Of a stretch of DNA of 34,125 nt, positions 1 to 6,984 are shown piece by piece. The stretch is from positions 1 to 34,125 of the forward strand of contig DATFOS010000050.1 in the NCBI GenBank assembly GCA_035265325.1. Reading direction: 5' to 3'. Position 1 is the first letter of the stretch; each line of letters begins with the position of its first letter. The position numbers and the translations under genes were made by a program. The notes beneath the pieces are model-generated. The model ran no database searches. It saw only the letters and a list, made by a program, of their open reading frames with translations, and was not told the origin of the DNA. Origin of the DNA: DATCLS01 sp035265325. GTDB lineage: Bacteria > Actinomycetota > Acidimicrobiia > Acidimicrobiales > VFJN01.

Positions 1-965
1 CCTGGGTCGTCTTCCTCGCCGTCACCCTGGTCACCCTGGCGTTCGTTGCCGCCATCGCGACGGTCCTGGTCCGCCAGCTCACCAACTTCGTGGAGTCCGC
101 CCCCGACTACCTCGAGGACATCGAGACCTGGGTCAACGACCGCTTCGACGCCGACCTGGACACCGACGAACTCGTCGACGAACTCACCGAAGCCGAAGGC
201 CCCCTGCGCGACCTCGGCAGCCAGGTCGCCCAGAACGCCCTCGGCTACACCGTGGGCGTCGTCGGCGGCGTCTTCCAGGTCTTCACCGTCGCGCTGTTCA
301 CCTGGTACCTCGTGGCCGACGGCCCGCGCCTACGCCGAACGATCCTCGCCCGGCTGCCAGCACACCGCCAGGACCAGGTCCTGCGCACCTGGGAGCTCGC
401 CATCGACAAGACCGGTGGGTACATCTACTCCCGGGCGCTACTCGCCGCGATCTCCGCAGTCACCAGCTGGGTGTTCCTCAGCATCGTCGGCGTTCCCTAC
501 CCGGTGCCCCTCGCCCTGTGGATCGGCGTCGTGTCCCAGTTCGTGCCTGTGATCGGCACCTACCTGGCCGGTGCCATGGCCGTGCTCGTCGCCCTGCTCA
601 ACGACCCGGTCGACGGTGCCCTCACGCTCGGGTTCGTCATCGTCTACCAGCAGGTGGAGAACTACCTGCTCGCCCCACGCGTCACCGCCCACACCATGGA
701 GCTCCACCCCGCCATCGCCTTCGGGACGGTCATCACCGGCGCCGCCCTGCTCGGCCCCGTCGGCGCCGTCCTCGCCCTGCCGGCCGCCGCCATCCTCCAA
801 GCCTTCGGCTCCACCCTTCTCGAACGCTACGACGTACCGGAGACCTCCCTCACCGCCGAACCCATGCGCCGCACCCCCTGGTGGGCCCGCAGACGCCGCC
901 AGCACACGGCGGCCAGCCCGGGCGCCGAGAAGGGTGAACGGTCCTCGCCGGGACCCGGACCATGA
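1..965 (+). CDS. AI-2E family transporter (5' end outside window)
   Basis: This is the C-terminal 320 residues of a polytopic permease. The reading frame is open from base 3, so the true start lies upstream of the window. Long hydrophobic segments alternate with a soluble stretch rich in Asp/Glu (about visible residues 30-65). The segment containing QQVENYLLAPRV and the following Gly/Ala/Pro-rich helix (LLGPVGAVLALPAAAIL) are typical of the PerM/TqsA/YdiK family (AI-2E_transport). Family members export autoinducer-2 or act as ion antiporters, but most are uncharacterised, so the substrate here is unknown. The C-terminal tail is basic and Pro/Ala-rich, as expected for a cytoplasmic end. The gene converges on the leftward gene ending at 1074. 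In the 108-base gap, 1022-1036 can form a five-base-pair GC hairpin, too weak to call a terminator. Confidence 0.88.
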   Translation, partial: WVVFLAVTLVTLAFVAAIATVLVRQLTNFVESAPDYLEDIETWVNDRFDADLDTDELVDELTEAEGPLRDLGSQVAQNALGYTVGVVGGVFQVFTVALFTWYLVADGPRLRRTILARLPAHRQDQVLRTWELAIDKTGGYIYSRALLAAISAVTSWVFLSIVGVPYPVPLALWIGVVSQFVPVIGTYLAGAMAVLVALLNDPVDGALTLGFVIVYQQVENYLLAPRVTAHTMELHPAIAFGTVITGAALLGPVGAVLALPAAAILQAFGSTLLERYDVPETSLTAEPMRRTPWWARRRRQHTAASPGAEKGERSSPGPGP

Positions 966-1073
966 GCCGGTGCCTGCCACGGGCTCGCCCATAGGCCCCG
1001 AAGCGGCGGCCGCCAGGTCGAGCGGGTAGCGCCCGCCGTTGGGTCGGGCCGCCCGGGTCGGGTGCCCTACGGG

Positions 1074-1925
1074 TCAGGGTGCCGCGGGCTCGGCCGTCGA
1101 CTCGAAGACCCCGGCGATGCCGGAGACCAGCCACGCGTCGTCGCCGTCGAGCCGGGCCGGGAACGGCACGCGGATGCTCAGTGCCTCGAGCAGGGTCACC
1201 GCTGGGCCGGCGAGCATGGGGGCGCCTGCGGGCGCGGGGCCGCCCCGCACGGAGGCCGCCCCGTCGACCTCGACCACGACCGTGGCGTCGGGACCGCGCG
1301 CCTCGATCACGAGGGCGCCCCGGCGGCCCGGGGTCGCCAAGACGACGAAGGCGGGGCCGAGCGCGGCGGCGTAGCGGAGCGAGGCCAACACCTCGTCGTC
1401 CTCCTCGGCGGGGGTGAGGCCGAGCGGCAGGGCGATGTCGCGCTCGTGGACCCAGCCGTCCCACAGGGCGTGGTGGGCCAGGACCGAGGCCGGGACGTGG
1501 CCGGGCGGCGCCTCGGCGAGCGCCGCCCACCCGGCCTCGTCGAGCCCGTCGACCACCTCGGCCAGCCCGGCGGACGCCGCCCGGAACCGGTCGGCCACCT
1601 CAGCGTGTGAGGCGCCGCCGGCGGCCTCGACCATGGCGGCGGGCGTCGCCTTGGGATCGAAGCCGTCGAGGAAGCGGGTGGGCTCGCCGGCGACGCCCAT
1701 CTGCAGCGACAACGTCCAGAACCCGTCGGCGTCGGCCAGGTGCGACACGACGTCGCGCACCCGCCAGCCCGCGCAGCGGGTCGGTGCTTCCCACGCAGCG
1801 TCGTCGAGGCCGTCGAGCAGGGCCGCCAGCCGGCGCCGCTGGCGGACCAGGGCGGTACCGATCCCGTCGACCGGCCCGTACATCTGAATGATCGGCGTCG
1901 CGTCGTAGCGTGGTGCGAGCTGCAT
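1074..1925 (-). CDS. Maleylpyruvate isomerase-type, mycothiol-dependent/DinB-fold protein
   Basis: This 283-residue protein has the DinB-like four-helix bundle of the MDMPI N-terminal family. Near the N-terminus, RCAGWRVRDVVSHLADADGF carries the first metal-binding histidine (VSHLAD). The later HALWDGWVHERDIALPLGL supplies the H-x3-D-x2-VHxxDI pattern typical of the family. A small C-terminal alpha/beta domain follows. Characterised relatives use mycothiol or a divalent metal; most are annotated only by fold, so the reaction here is not known. The ATG at 1925 is chosen because GGGGGAC lies just upstream on the minus strand and the family homology begins there. The frame stays open to 2102 but the extra 59 residues are low-complexity Arg/Pro and unlikely to be translated. 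It lies downstream of, and in the same direction as, the deazaflavin-dependent gene at 2183-2767. Confidence 0.82.
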   Translation of the reverse strand: MQLAPRYDATPIIQMYGPVDGIGTALVRQRRRLAALLDGLDDAAWEAPTRCAGWRVRDVVSHLADADGFWTLSLQMGVAGEPTRFLDGFDPKATPAAMVEAAGGASHAEVADRFRAASAGLAEVVDGLDEAGWAALAEAPPGHVPASVLAHHALWDGWVHERDIALPLGLTPAEEDDEVLASLRYAAALGPAFVVLATPGRRGALVIEARGPDATVVVEVDGAASVRGGPAPAGAPMLAGPAVTLLEALSIRVPFPARLDGDDAWLVSGIAGVFESTAEPAAP

Positions 1926-2182
1926 GGCATGTCCCCCGGGTCGGCCGTCCGCCCGCGGATCGTAGGGGGTGCACGCGACGACAGCCCATCGGCGGGCCCG
2001 CCGCGGGCCTCGGGCCCGGCCGGGCTCCGGAACGTGTCGCCTACTGCTTCCCGGCGTCGCCGACAGCTTCTCCGGCCGATGCGAACGTGAAGCCGTGTCC
2101 ATCGACGGGACCCGCTCCTACGACGGCCTCACCGGGCTGCCGACGCTCGTGAACGACTGCCTCGACCTGGCGCGCCGGCTGG

Positions 2183-2767
2183 TCAGCTCGTGGGCTCGAG
2201 CACGACGACCGGGATCCGCCGGGTGGTCAGGCGGCGGTACTCGTCGAACCCGGGGTTCAGGCGGGCGAACGTCGACCAGAGCTCCCGGTCCTCGGACTCG
2301 GTCGTCTGGCGGGCGAGCACGGCGGTGCGGCGCCGGTCGGCGAGGACGGTTGCCGCCGGGTCGGCCTGGAGGTTGAGCCACCAGGCGGGCGGCCGGTCGC
2401 TGCCGGCGTTGGACGCCAGCACCGCGAAGCCTCGGCCGTGGCGGAGGAAGCCGACCGGCACCGATCGGGACCGGCCCGAGCGGCGGCCCGTCGTGGTCAG
2501 CACGAGGACCGGCATCCCGCCTGTGAACAGGAGGGACCGCTGCACGCGTCCCCCACTCAAGCGGATCAGGCGGCCGTGGAGCCGGGTCACCGCCGAGCTC
2601 GTCCGGCGCATCCGCAGGAGGCGGTGACGAGTACGGGCGAAGGTCCGGTTGCGCCAGAAGCGGGCGACCGGGCCAAGCGGACCGGTGGGCGCCGAGGCGG
2701 TAGGGCGCCGGGCCGGGCCCCCATCGAGGGTGAGGTCGGTGGTCCGGCCGGTGGTCGATGTGTTCAC
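2183..2767 (-). CDS. Nitroreductase/deazaflavin-dependent oxidoreductase (DDN-like)
   Basis: A 194-residue protein of the F420H2-dependent nitroreductase family (split beta-barrel, PF04075 type). The core is the run VLVLTTTGRRSGRSRSVPVG followed by a Gly-rich strand and PAWWLNLQADPAATV, which matches the family P-x-W-x-x-N-L signature around the deazaflavin pocket. Characterised mycobacterial relatives reduce quinones or nitro compounds with F420H2. Cofactor use here is inferred from family membership. The start is set at the GTG at 2767 because GAGGAG sits eight bases upstream; a further GTG at 2800 would add 11 basic residues without a good ribosome site. The first 40 residues are polar and disordered-looking, longer than in the shortest family members. 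The gene stands alone apart from the MDMPI-fold gene 257 bases downstream. Confidence 0.82.
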   Translation of the reverse strand: MNTSTTGRTTDLTLDGGPARRPTASAPTGPLGPVARFWRNRTFARTRHRLLRMRRTSSAVTRLHGRLIRLSGGRVQRSLLFTGGMPVLVLTTTGRRSGRSRSVPVGFLRHGRGFAVLASNAGSDRPPAWWLNLQADPAATVLADRRRTAVLARQTTESEDRELWSTFARLNPGFDEYRRLTTRRIPVVVLEPTS

Positions 2768-3131
2768 CAGGGGCTCCTCGGGGGGTCGACGTCGCTGCAC
2801 TGTCCGCCCGGCCGCCCCCGGGGGCGACTACCTGCGGGGTAGCGCGCCGTGCGCCGCCACCCCAGAGGACGTCGGCGCGAATTCACCCGTACCGTTGTCT
2901 TCGTCGGCCGCGCCTTGGAGGCAACGGCGAGCGGGGTTGCCACCGTCGGCGTCACCCGACGTTCCCGGAGGGCGCCGACCTCGTCGGCCTCACCCCGGCG
3001 TCGACCTCGACCGGCGACGTGCGGTGGGACGGCGGCCAGCCCGCCCGGCCCCGCCGGCGTCGGCCGTCCCACCCGCATCCGACCGCATCGTTCCGCCAGC
3101 GCTAGGACGGGTCGGCGGCGCCCAGCGGTCG
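2768..3131. other. Intergenic region without a recognisable gene
   Basis: This 364-base stretch separates the start of the deazaflavin-dependent gene from the end of the kynureninase gene, both on the minus strand. Open frames cross it on both strands, but their translations are Arg/Pro/Ala-rich and carry no motif I recognise. It should hold the promoter of the 2183-2767 gene; no convincing -35/-10 pair was found. Confidence 0.5.
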
Positions 3132-4409
3132 TCAGGTCACCCGGCTGTCCGGCATCGGGACTTGCTCGTGGACGCCGGCGGTGACCAGGCCGCGGAGGCG
3201 GTCCATGGCATCCCACACGTCGACGAAGCGCGTCGCGACCGGGGCGGGGCCCAGCCGCAGTCGGTCGGGGGCCCGGAAGTCCGGGACGACCTCGGCCCGC
3301 TCGCGCAGGGCCCAGGCGATGCGGGCGCCGTCGGGATGGGCCAGCGCGACGTGCGAGCCCCGTTCGGCGGCGTGCCGCGGGCTGGCGAGGGTGAAGCCCA
3401 GCGGCGCCAGCCAGGTGTCGTGGAGGTCGACGATCAGCGCGGTGAGCGCCTTGCCCTTGGCTCGCAGCCGGTCGATGCCGGCCTCGGCCAGCAGCGCAAC
3501 GCCCTCGTCGACCGCGGCCAGGCCCAGCACCGCCGGGCTGCCGGTGACCCACGCCCCGATGCCGTCCACCGGCCGGAAGCCGGCGCCCATGGCGAACTGG
3601 TCGCGCTGGCCGAACCACCCCCAGATCGGCTGGCGCAGCGTGGCTTGGTGCTCGCTGCGGACGTACACGAACGCGGGCGCTCCGGGCCCGGCGTTGACGT
3701 ACTTGTAGGTGCAGCCCACCGCCAGGTCGGCGCCGCTGCCGTCGAGGTCGACGGGCACCGACCCGACCGCGTGCGACAGGTCCCACAGGGCCAGGGCGCC
3801 GTGGCGGTGGGCCAGCTCGGTGAGGCTCGTCATGTCCGCCAGCGCGCCCGAGCGGTAGGCGACGTGCGACAGGCACAGCAGCGCCGCGCCGGGCAGGGCC
3901 GCGGCCAGCCGGGCGGGATCGGGACCGATGATCGGATCGCTGCGGACCTCCCGGTACTCGAGCCCGTGCCGGGCGGCGAGCCCCTCGAGGACGTAGCGGT
4001 CGGTCGGGAAGTTGTTGTCGTCGGTGACGAGGGCGGTCGCGTCGGGGCGGGTGGCGATCGCCGCGGACGCCGCCTTGTAGAGGTTTACGGTGGTGCTGTC
4101 GGCGACCACGACCTGGCCGGCCGCGGCGCCGAGCAGGTGGCGCCCGAGCGCGTCGCCCACGGCCACCGGCTGCTCGATCCAGCGCTCCCACGACCGCACC
4201 AGCCCGGTGCCCCACTCGTCGTCGATCACCCGCTGCAACCGCGCCCGCACACGGTGCGTCAGCCGCCCCAGCGAGTTCCCGTCCAGGTAGATCAGCCCCG
4301 GCTCGTCGTTGCTCACCACCGACTCGTCCACCAACCCCGCCAGCTCATCCCGGCGATCGAGCTCCTCCGCCCACCGCCGCTCGGTCACCTCGCTCTCGTG
4401 GGCCTCCAC
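3132..4409 (-). CDS. kynU: Kynureninase
   Basis: A 425-residue PLP-dependent hydrolase that cleaves L-kynurenine to anthranilate and alanine (tryptophan catabolism or NAD precursor routes). The N-terminal signature IYLDGNSLGRL, the phosphate-binding segment ADSTTVNLYKA, the DLSHAVGSVPVDL strand and the Schiff-base region GCTYKYVNAGPGAP (Lys236) are all present. A C-terminal small domain follows with LRLGPAP near the end. The length fits the family (400-430). The start is the GTG at 4409; an in-frame GTG at 4388 is an alternative and neither has a strong ribosome site. No tryptophan dioxygenase, kynurenine formamidase or anthranilate gene is visible nearby, so the gene is an orphan in this window. 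It diverges from the riboflavin riboswitch, sharing about 90 bases of upstream DNA. Confidence 0.93.
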   Translation of the reverse strand: MEAHESEVTERRWAEELDRRDELAGLVDESVVSNDEPGLIYLDGNSLGRLTHRVRARLQRVIDDEWGTGLVRSWERWIEQPVAVGDALGRHLLGAAAGQVVVADSTTVNLYKAASAAIATRPDATALVTDDNNFPTDRYVLEGLAARHGLEYREVRSDPIIGPDPARLAAALPGAALLCLSHVAYRSGALADMTSLTELAHRHGALALWDLSHAVGSVPVDLDGSGADLAVGCTYKYVNAGPGAPAFVYVRSEHQATLRQPIWGWFGQRDQFAMGAGFRPVDGIGAWVTGSPAVLGLAAVDEGVALLAEAGIDRLRAKGKALTALIVDLHDTWLAPLGFTLASPRHAAERGSHVALAHPDGARIAWALRERAEVVPDFRAPDRLRLGPAPVATRFVDVWDAMDRLRGLVTAGVHEQVPMPDSRVT

Positions 4410-4501
4410 GTCCCGAGCGTCGCACGTGTCCGCAGGGGGGCGAGGAATGGGGTGGACCGGCCGCCTGCGTGCTTCTGGTTGTCATGCGGTCGCCCGGCTA
4501 G

Positions 4502-4612
4502 CCTCCAAACGACGGTTCAATCCCGTGCTGTGCGGTGACAGCCCGCAGGTTCCACGGCTGGTGGAACGACTCGGTGAAAGTCCGGGCCAACGGTGCCAGC
4601 CCGATTCCGAGG
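4502..4612 (+). promoter_or_regulatory. FMN riboswitch (RFN element)
   Basis: Five consecutive hairpins match the FMN aptamer order. P2 is ACGG/CCGT (4512-4515/4523-4526, loop TTCAATC). P3 is GCGG/CCGC (4532-4535/4543-4546). P4 is a perfect seven-base-pair variable arm (4549-4555/4561-4567). P5 is CTCGG/CCGGG (4570-4574/4582-4586, loop TGAAAGT). P6 is CGG/CCG (4591-4593/4601-4603, loop TGCCAGC). P1 can be closed by CCTC/GAGG (4502-4505/4609-4612). The conserved AGCCCGC after P3 and GGCC-x-ACGGT before P6 agree with the family; P1, the P1-P2 junction and the P6-P1 junction are atypical. It stands directly before a riboflavin biosynthesis gene, as expected for this class. A cobalamin riboswitch was considered and does not fit. 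Confidence 0.82.
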
Positions 4613-4655
4613 ACGGTGGCTGCCCTTCTCGTGGCGTTGAGTTTCTGCCGCGCGA

Positions 4656-4662
4656 TTGGAGG
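4656..4662 (+). promoter_or_regulatory. Ribosome binding site of ribE-ribB, complementary to the riboswitch 5' edge
   Basis: TTGGAGG contains a strong Shine-Dalgarno core, eight bases before the GTG at 4671. That spacing decides the start in favour of GTG-4671 over the ATG at 4665, which is only two bases away. The same seven bases are perfectly complementary to CCTCCAA at 4502-4508, the 5' edge of the aptamer. Pairing between them would hide the ribosome site and compete with riboswitch helix P1. A separate hairpin CGTGGC/GCCGCG (4630-4635/4647-4652) lies just upstream. Confidence 0.6.
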
Positions 4663-4670
4663 ACATGGCT

Positions 4671-5891
4671 GTGTTCACGGGTCGGATTGTGGAGGTCGGA
4701 ACGGTCGTCGCTGCCGGCGCGCAGCTTGCGATCGAGGCACCGAAGGCGGCCGCTGCGCTGGCACCGGGGGCGTCGGTGTGCATCTCGGGTGTGTGCTTCT
4801 CGGTCGTCGAGGTCGACGTCGACCGGGTGCGCGTCGACGTGTCGGTCGAGACGGCCCGTCGGGCGACGGCGACCGAGCTGAGGGCCGCCGATCGAGTGAA
4901 CCTCGAGCTGCCGCTGCGGCTCGGTGACCCACTCGATGGGCATCTCGTGCAGGGCCACGTCGACGCGGTCGGCAAGGTGACGAAGGTGGATGCCGAGGGC
5001 GGGGGCGGGCGCCGCGTGTGGATCCGTCCGCCGGGACGGTTCCTGCGCGAGATCGTCCCGAAGGGCTCGGTGGCGGTGGACGGGGTGAGCCTGACGGTGG
5101 CCGAGGTGGTCCGGGACCGGTTCTCGGTCGCGCTCATCCCGCTGACGGTCACAGAGACGACGCTCGGGGACCTGCGAGAAGGCGACCGGGTCAACTTGGA
5201 GTCCGATCTCGTCGTCAAGGCAGCCGGCGAAGTCCACGAGACTGCTCGCCTGGTGGTGAACCGCACGTTCGCGGCCCTGCCGTGGGCGGGAGAGCTGAGC
5301 GGTCCTGTCGGTGTGCAGAAGGCAGCGGCGCAGCTCGCGGCCGGCGGCGGTGTCGTCATCTACGACCCCGACCGGGAGGGCGAAGCCGACGTCGTGTTCG
5401 CCGGGGCCGGATTGCGGCCGGACGCTTTCGTCTTCCTCCTCACCCAAGCGTGTGGCCACACGACCGTGCCCTGCGACCCGGCACGGCTCGAGCGCCTCGC
5501 GATCCCACCGATGCCGGGCAGCGGCGACCGCCACGGCACGGCCTACCACGTGTCGATCGACCTCGCCGCCGGCGAGGGCACCGGCGTATCCGCGCACGAC
5601 CGGGCGGCAGCGGTGCGGCGACTCGCTCACCCCGACGCCCGGCCGGCGGACTTCCTGCGTCCGGGCCATGTCTTCCCGCTCGCCGGCCGTCCTGGAGGGC
5701 TCGCCGAGCGGCGCGGCCACACCGAGGCCTCCCTGGCGCTGTGCGAGGCAGCAGGACGTCCCACTGTCGCGGTCATCTGCGAGGTCATGGGCCCCGACGG
5801 GCACATGCTCACCGGCGCGGCCGTCGAACGGTTCGCGCTGCGCTGGGGACAACCCATGGTGAGCATCGACGAGCTCGTCAGCCACCTCTAG
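4671..5891 (+). CDS. Fused riboflavin synthase (RibE) / 3,4-dihydroxy-2-butanone 4-phosphate synthase (RibB)
   Basis: This 406-residue protein joins two riboflavin enzymes. Residues 1-205 are riboflavin synthase alpha: the GTG start gives the canonical N-terminus MFTG, followed by two lumazine-binding barrels (SGVCFSV with DGHLVQGHVDAVG, then DGVSLTV with SVALIPLTVTETTLGD). Residues 210-406 are DHBP synthase: DREGEAD at 234-240 keeps the catalytic acidic residues, with GTGVSAHDR, RPGHVFPL and RRGHTEA (His350, Glu352) intact. RibB makes the four-carbon unit from ribulose 5-phosphate; lumazine synthase, not seen here, condenses it; RibE dismutates two lumazines to riboflavin. RibB is more often fused to GTP cyclohydrolase II (RibA), so this partner order is unusual. 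The FMN riboswitch upstream implies feedback control. A small change in the acidic loop (N to G, G to A relative to E. coli RibB) leaves the charged residues. Confidence 0.92.
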   Translation: MFTGRIVEVGTVVAAGAQLAIEAPKAAAALAPGASVCISGVCFSVVEVDVDRVRVDVSVETARRATATELRAADRVNLELPLRLGDPLDGHLVQGHVDAVGKVTKVDAEGGGGRRVWIRPPGRFLREIVPKGSVAVDGVSLTVAEVVRDRFSVALIPLTVTETTLGDLREGDRVNLESDLVVKAAGEVHETARLVVNRTFAALPWAGELSGPVGVQKAAAQLAAGGGVVIYDPDREGEADVVFAGAGLRPDAFVFLLTQACGHTTVPCDPARLERLAIPPMPGSGDRHGTAYHVSIDLAAGEGTGVSAHDRAAAVRRLAHPDARPADFLRPGHVFPLAGRPGGLAERRGHTEASLALCEAAGRPTVAVICEVMGPDGHMLTGAAVERFALRWGQPMVSIDELVSHL

Positions 5892-5906
5892 CCTCGCTCG
5901 CGCCCG

Positions 5907-6695
5907 ATGGCCCGAATGAGCAACCCTGATGCGGTAACGCGTGCTCGGCGCTACGACACGATCGGCCGCGGCTACGCCCGTTTCCGCCAGCCCGATCCCC
6001 GCATCGCCGCCGCCATCGACGAGGCCCTGGGCGACGCGGCGTCGATCCTCGGTGTCGGCAGCGGCACCGGCTCCTACGAGCCGCCGCACCGGCGAGTCGT
6101 CGCGCTCGAACCGTCACGAACGATGATCGACCAGCGGCCCGACGACGCTCCACCCGTGGTGCAGGGCGTTGCTGAGCACCTCCCGTTCCGGGACGCTTGC
6201 ATCGACGCCGCACTCGCCGTCCTCACCACGCACCACTGGCGAGACCACCTGGCGGGCCTCCGCGAGCTTGCCCGCGTGAGCGAACGCCAGGTGATCCTCA
6301 CCTGGGACCCCAAGATGTTCGCCCGCTTCTGGCTCGTCGCGGACTACCTCCCAGAGATCGCAGCACACGAAGCTCGCCTGGCGACGCTCGACGCCGTCAC
6401 CGACGCCCTCGAGGTCATAGACGTTCGGCCGATCCCGATCCCCGCCGATTGCGCCGACGGCTTCTGCGGCGCCTACTGGCGACGACCCGCCATCTACCTC
6501 GATGCCGACGCTCGCCAGGCGATCTCCGCGTTCGCTCGGTGCGACCCGACCAACGTCGCCAGGGCGATGAGACGCCTCGACGACGACCTCGCTTCTGGAC
6601 GTTGGGCACGCCGATACCGCCGAGTCGCAACCATCGACGCGCTCGACCTCGGCTACCGGCTCGTCATCAGCCAGGGGCTGGCCCCGCGCCGATAG
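5907..6695 (+). CDS. Class I SAM-dependent methyltransferase
   Basis: A 262-residue protein with the Rossmann methyltransferase core in its first half: motif I is ILGVGSGTGSYE, an acidic strand end follows at VVALEPSRTMID, and GVAEHLPFRDACIDAALAV corresponds to motifs II/III (methyltransferase_11 type). The C-terminal half (about 130-262) is probably a substrate lid. The substrate cannot be predicted. The start is the ATG at 5907, 15 bases after the ribE-ribB stop; an ATG at 5916 is possible and neither has a clear ribosome site, suggesting translational coupling to the riboflavin gene. The gene may therefore share the FMN-controlled transcript, but nothing else links it to flavin metabolism. 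Confidence 0.8.
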   Translation: MARMSNPDAVTRARRYDTIGRGYARFRQPDPRIAAAIDEALGDAASILGVGSGTGSYEPPHRRVVALEPSRTMIDQRPDDAPPVVQGVAEHLPFRDACIDAALAVLTTHHWRDHLAGLRELARVSERQVILTWDPKMFARFWLVADYLPEIAAHEARLATLDAVTDALEVIDVRPIPIPADCADGFCGAYWRRPAIYLDADARQAISAFARCDPTNVARAMRRLDDDLASGRWARRYRRVATIDALDLGYRLVISQGLAPRR

Positions 6696-6984
6696 CCAGA
6701 GATCGATTTCCTCCTTGCTGTCAAGCTCCTGGTCGGAGCGGTGCTCGGCCGCGGTGGGCCCGCCGTGACGGCGACGACGTGGATGGGGGGCCTCCCGGGA
6801 GCCGGCCGTGGACAGCTATGTGGTCCCGCGGTAGAACAACACGGGTCTCTACCGGTCGTGCTCTGGGAGCTCTCAGAATGGTCGGTGCCCTGGCACGACG
6901 ACTCGGTGGTGCGACTGCCGGGCTCGACTCAGGCAAGCGGTCGGTCACCGTCGTGGTGATCCCACCGCAAGCGGGTGCCCAGTG
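6696..6984 (+). promoter_or_regulatory. Leader region and candidate promoter of the terminal oxidase operon
   Basis: No known gene lies here. A sigma70-like pair is visible: TGGACA at 6809-6814 and TAGAAC at 6832-6837, with exactly 17 bases between, which would start a transcript near 6844 and leave a leader of about 140 bases before coxB. A small hairpin (GCTCC/GGAGC, 6725-6739) could end the methyltransferase transcript but has no T tract. Inside the leader, an ATG at 6878 preceded by GGGAG opens a 35-residue frame ending in TGA at 6983-6985, overlapping the coxB ATG as TGATG; it resembles no family I know and may be only a coupling frame. Confidence 0.4.

Noticed and set aside
2649..4538. 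629-residue open frame on the plus strand opposite kynureninase
   Set aside because: Low-complexity translation; kynureninase on the other strand is motif-complete.
4502..4620. Cobalamin riboswitch
   Set aside because: CGGTG-type loops are shared, but there is no B12 box and the five-hairpin order with AGCCCGC fits the FMN aptamer, as does the riboflavin gene downstream.
4656..4670. TTG at 4656 or ATG at 4665 as the ribE-ribB start
   Set aside because: TTG overlaps the ribosome site itself and ATG is two bases from it; GTG-4671 has correct spacing and yields the canonical MFTG N-terminus.
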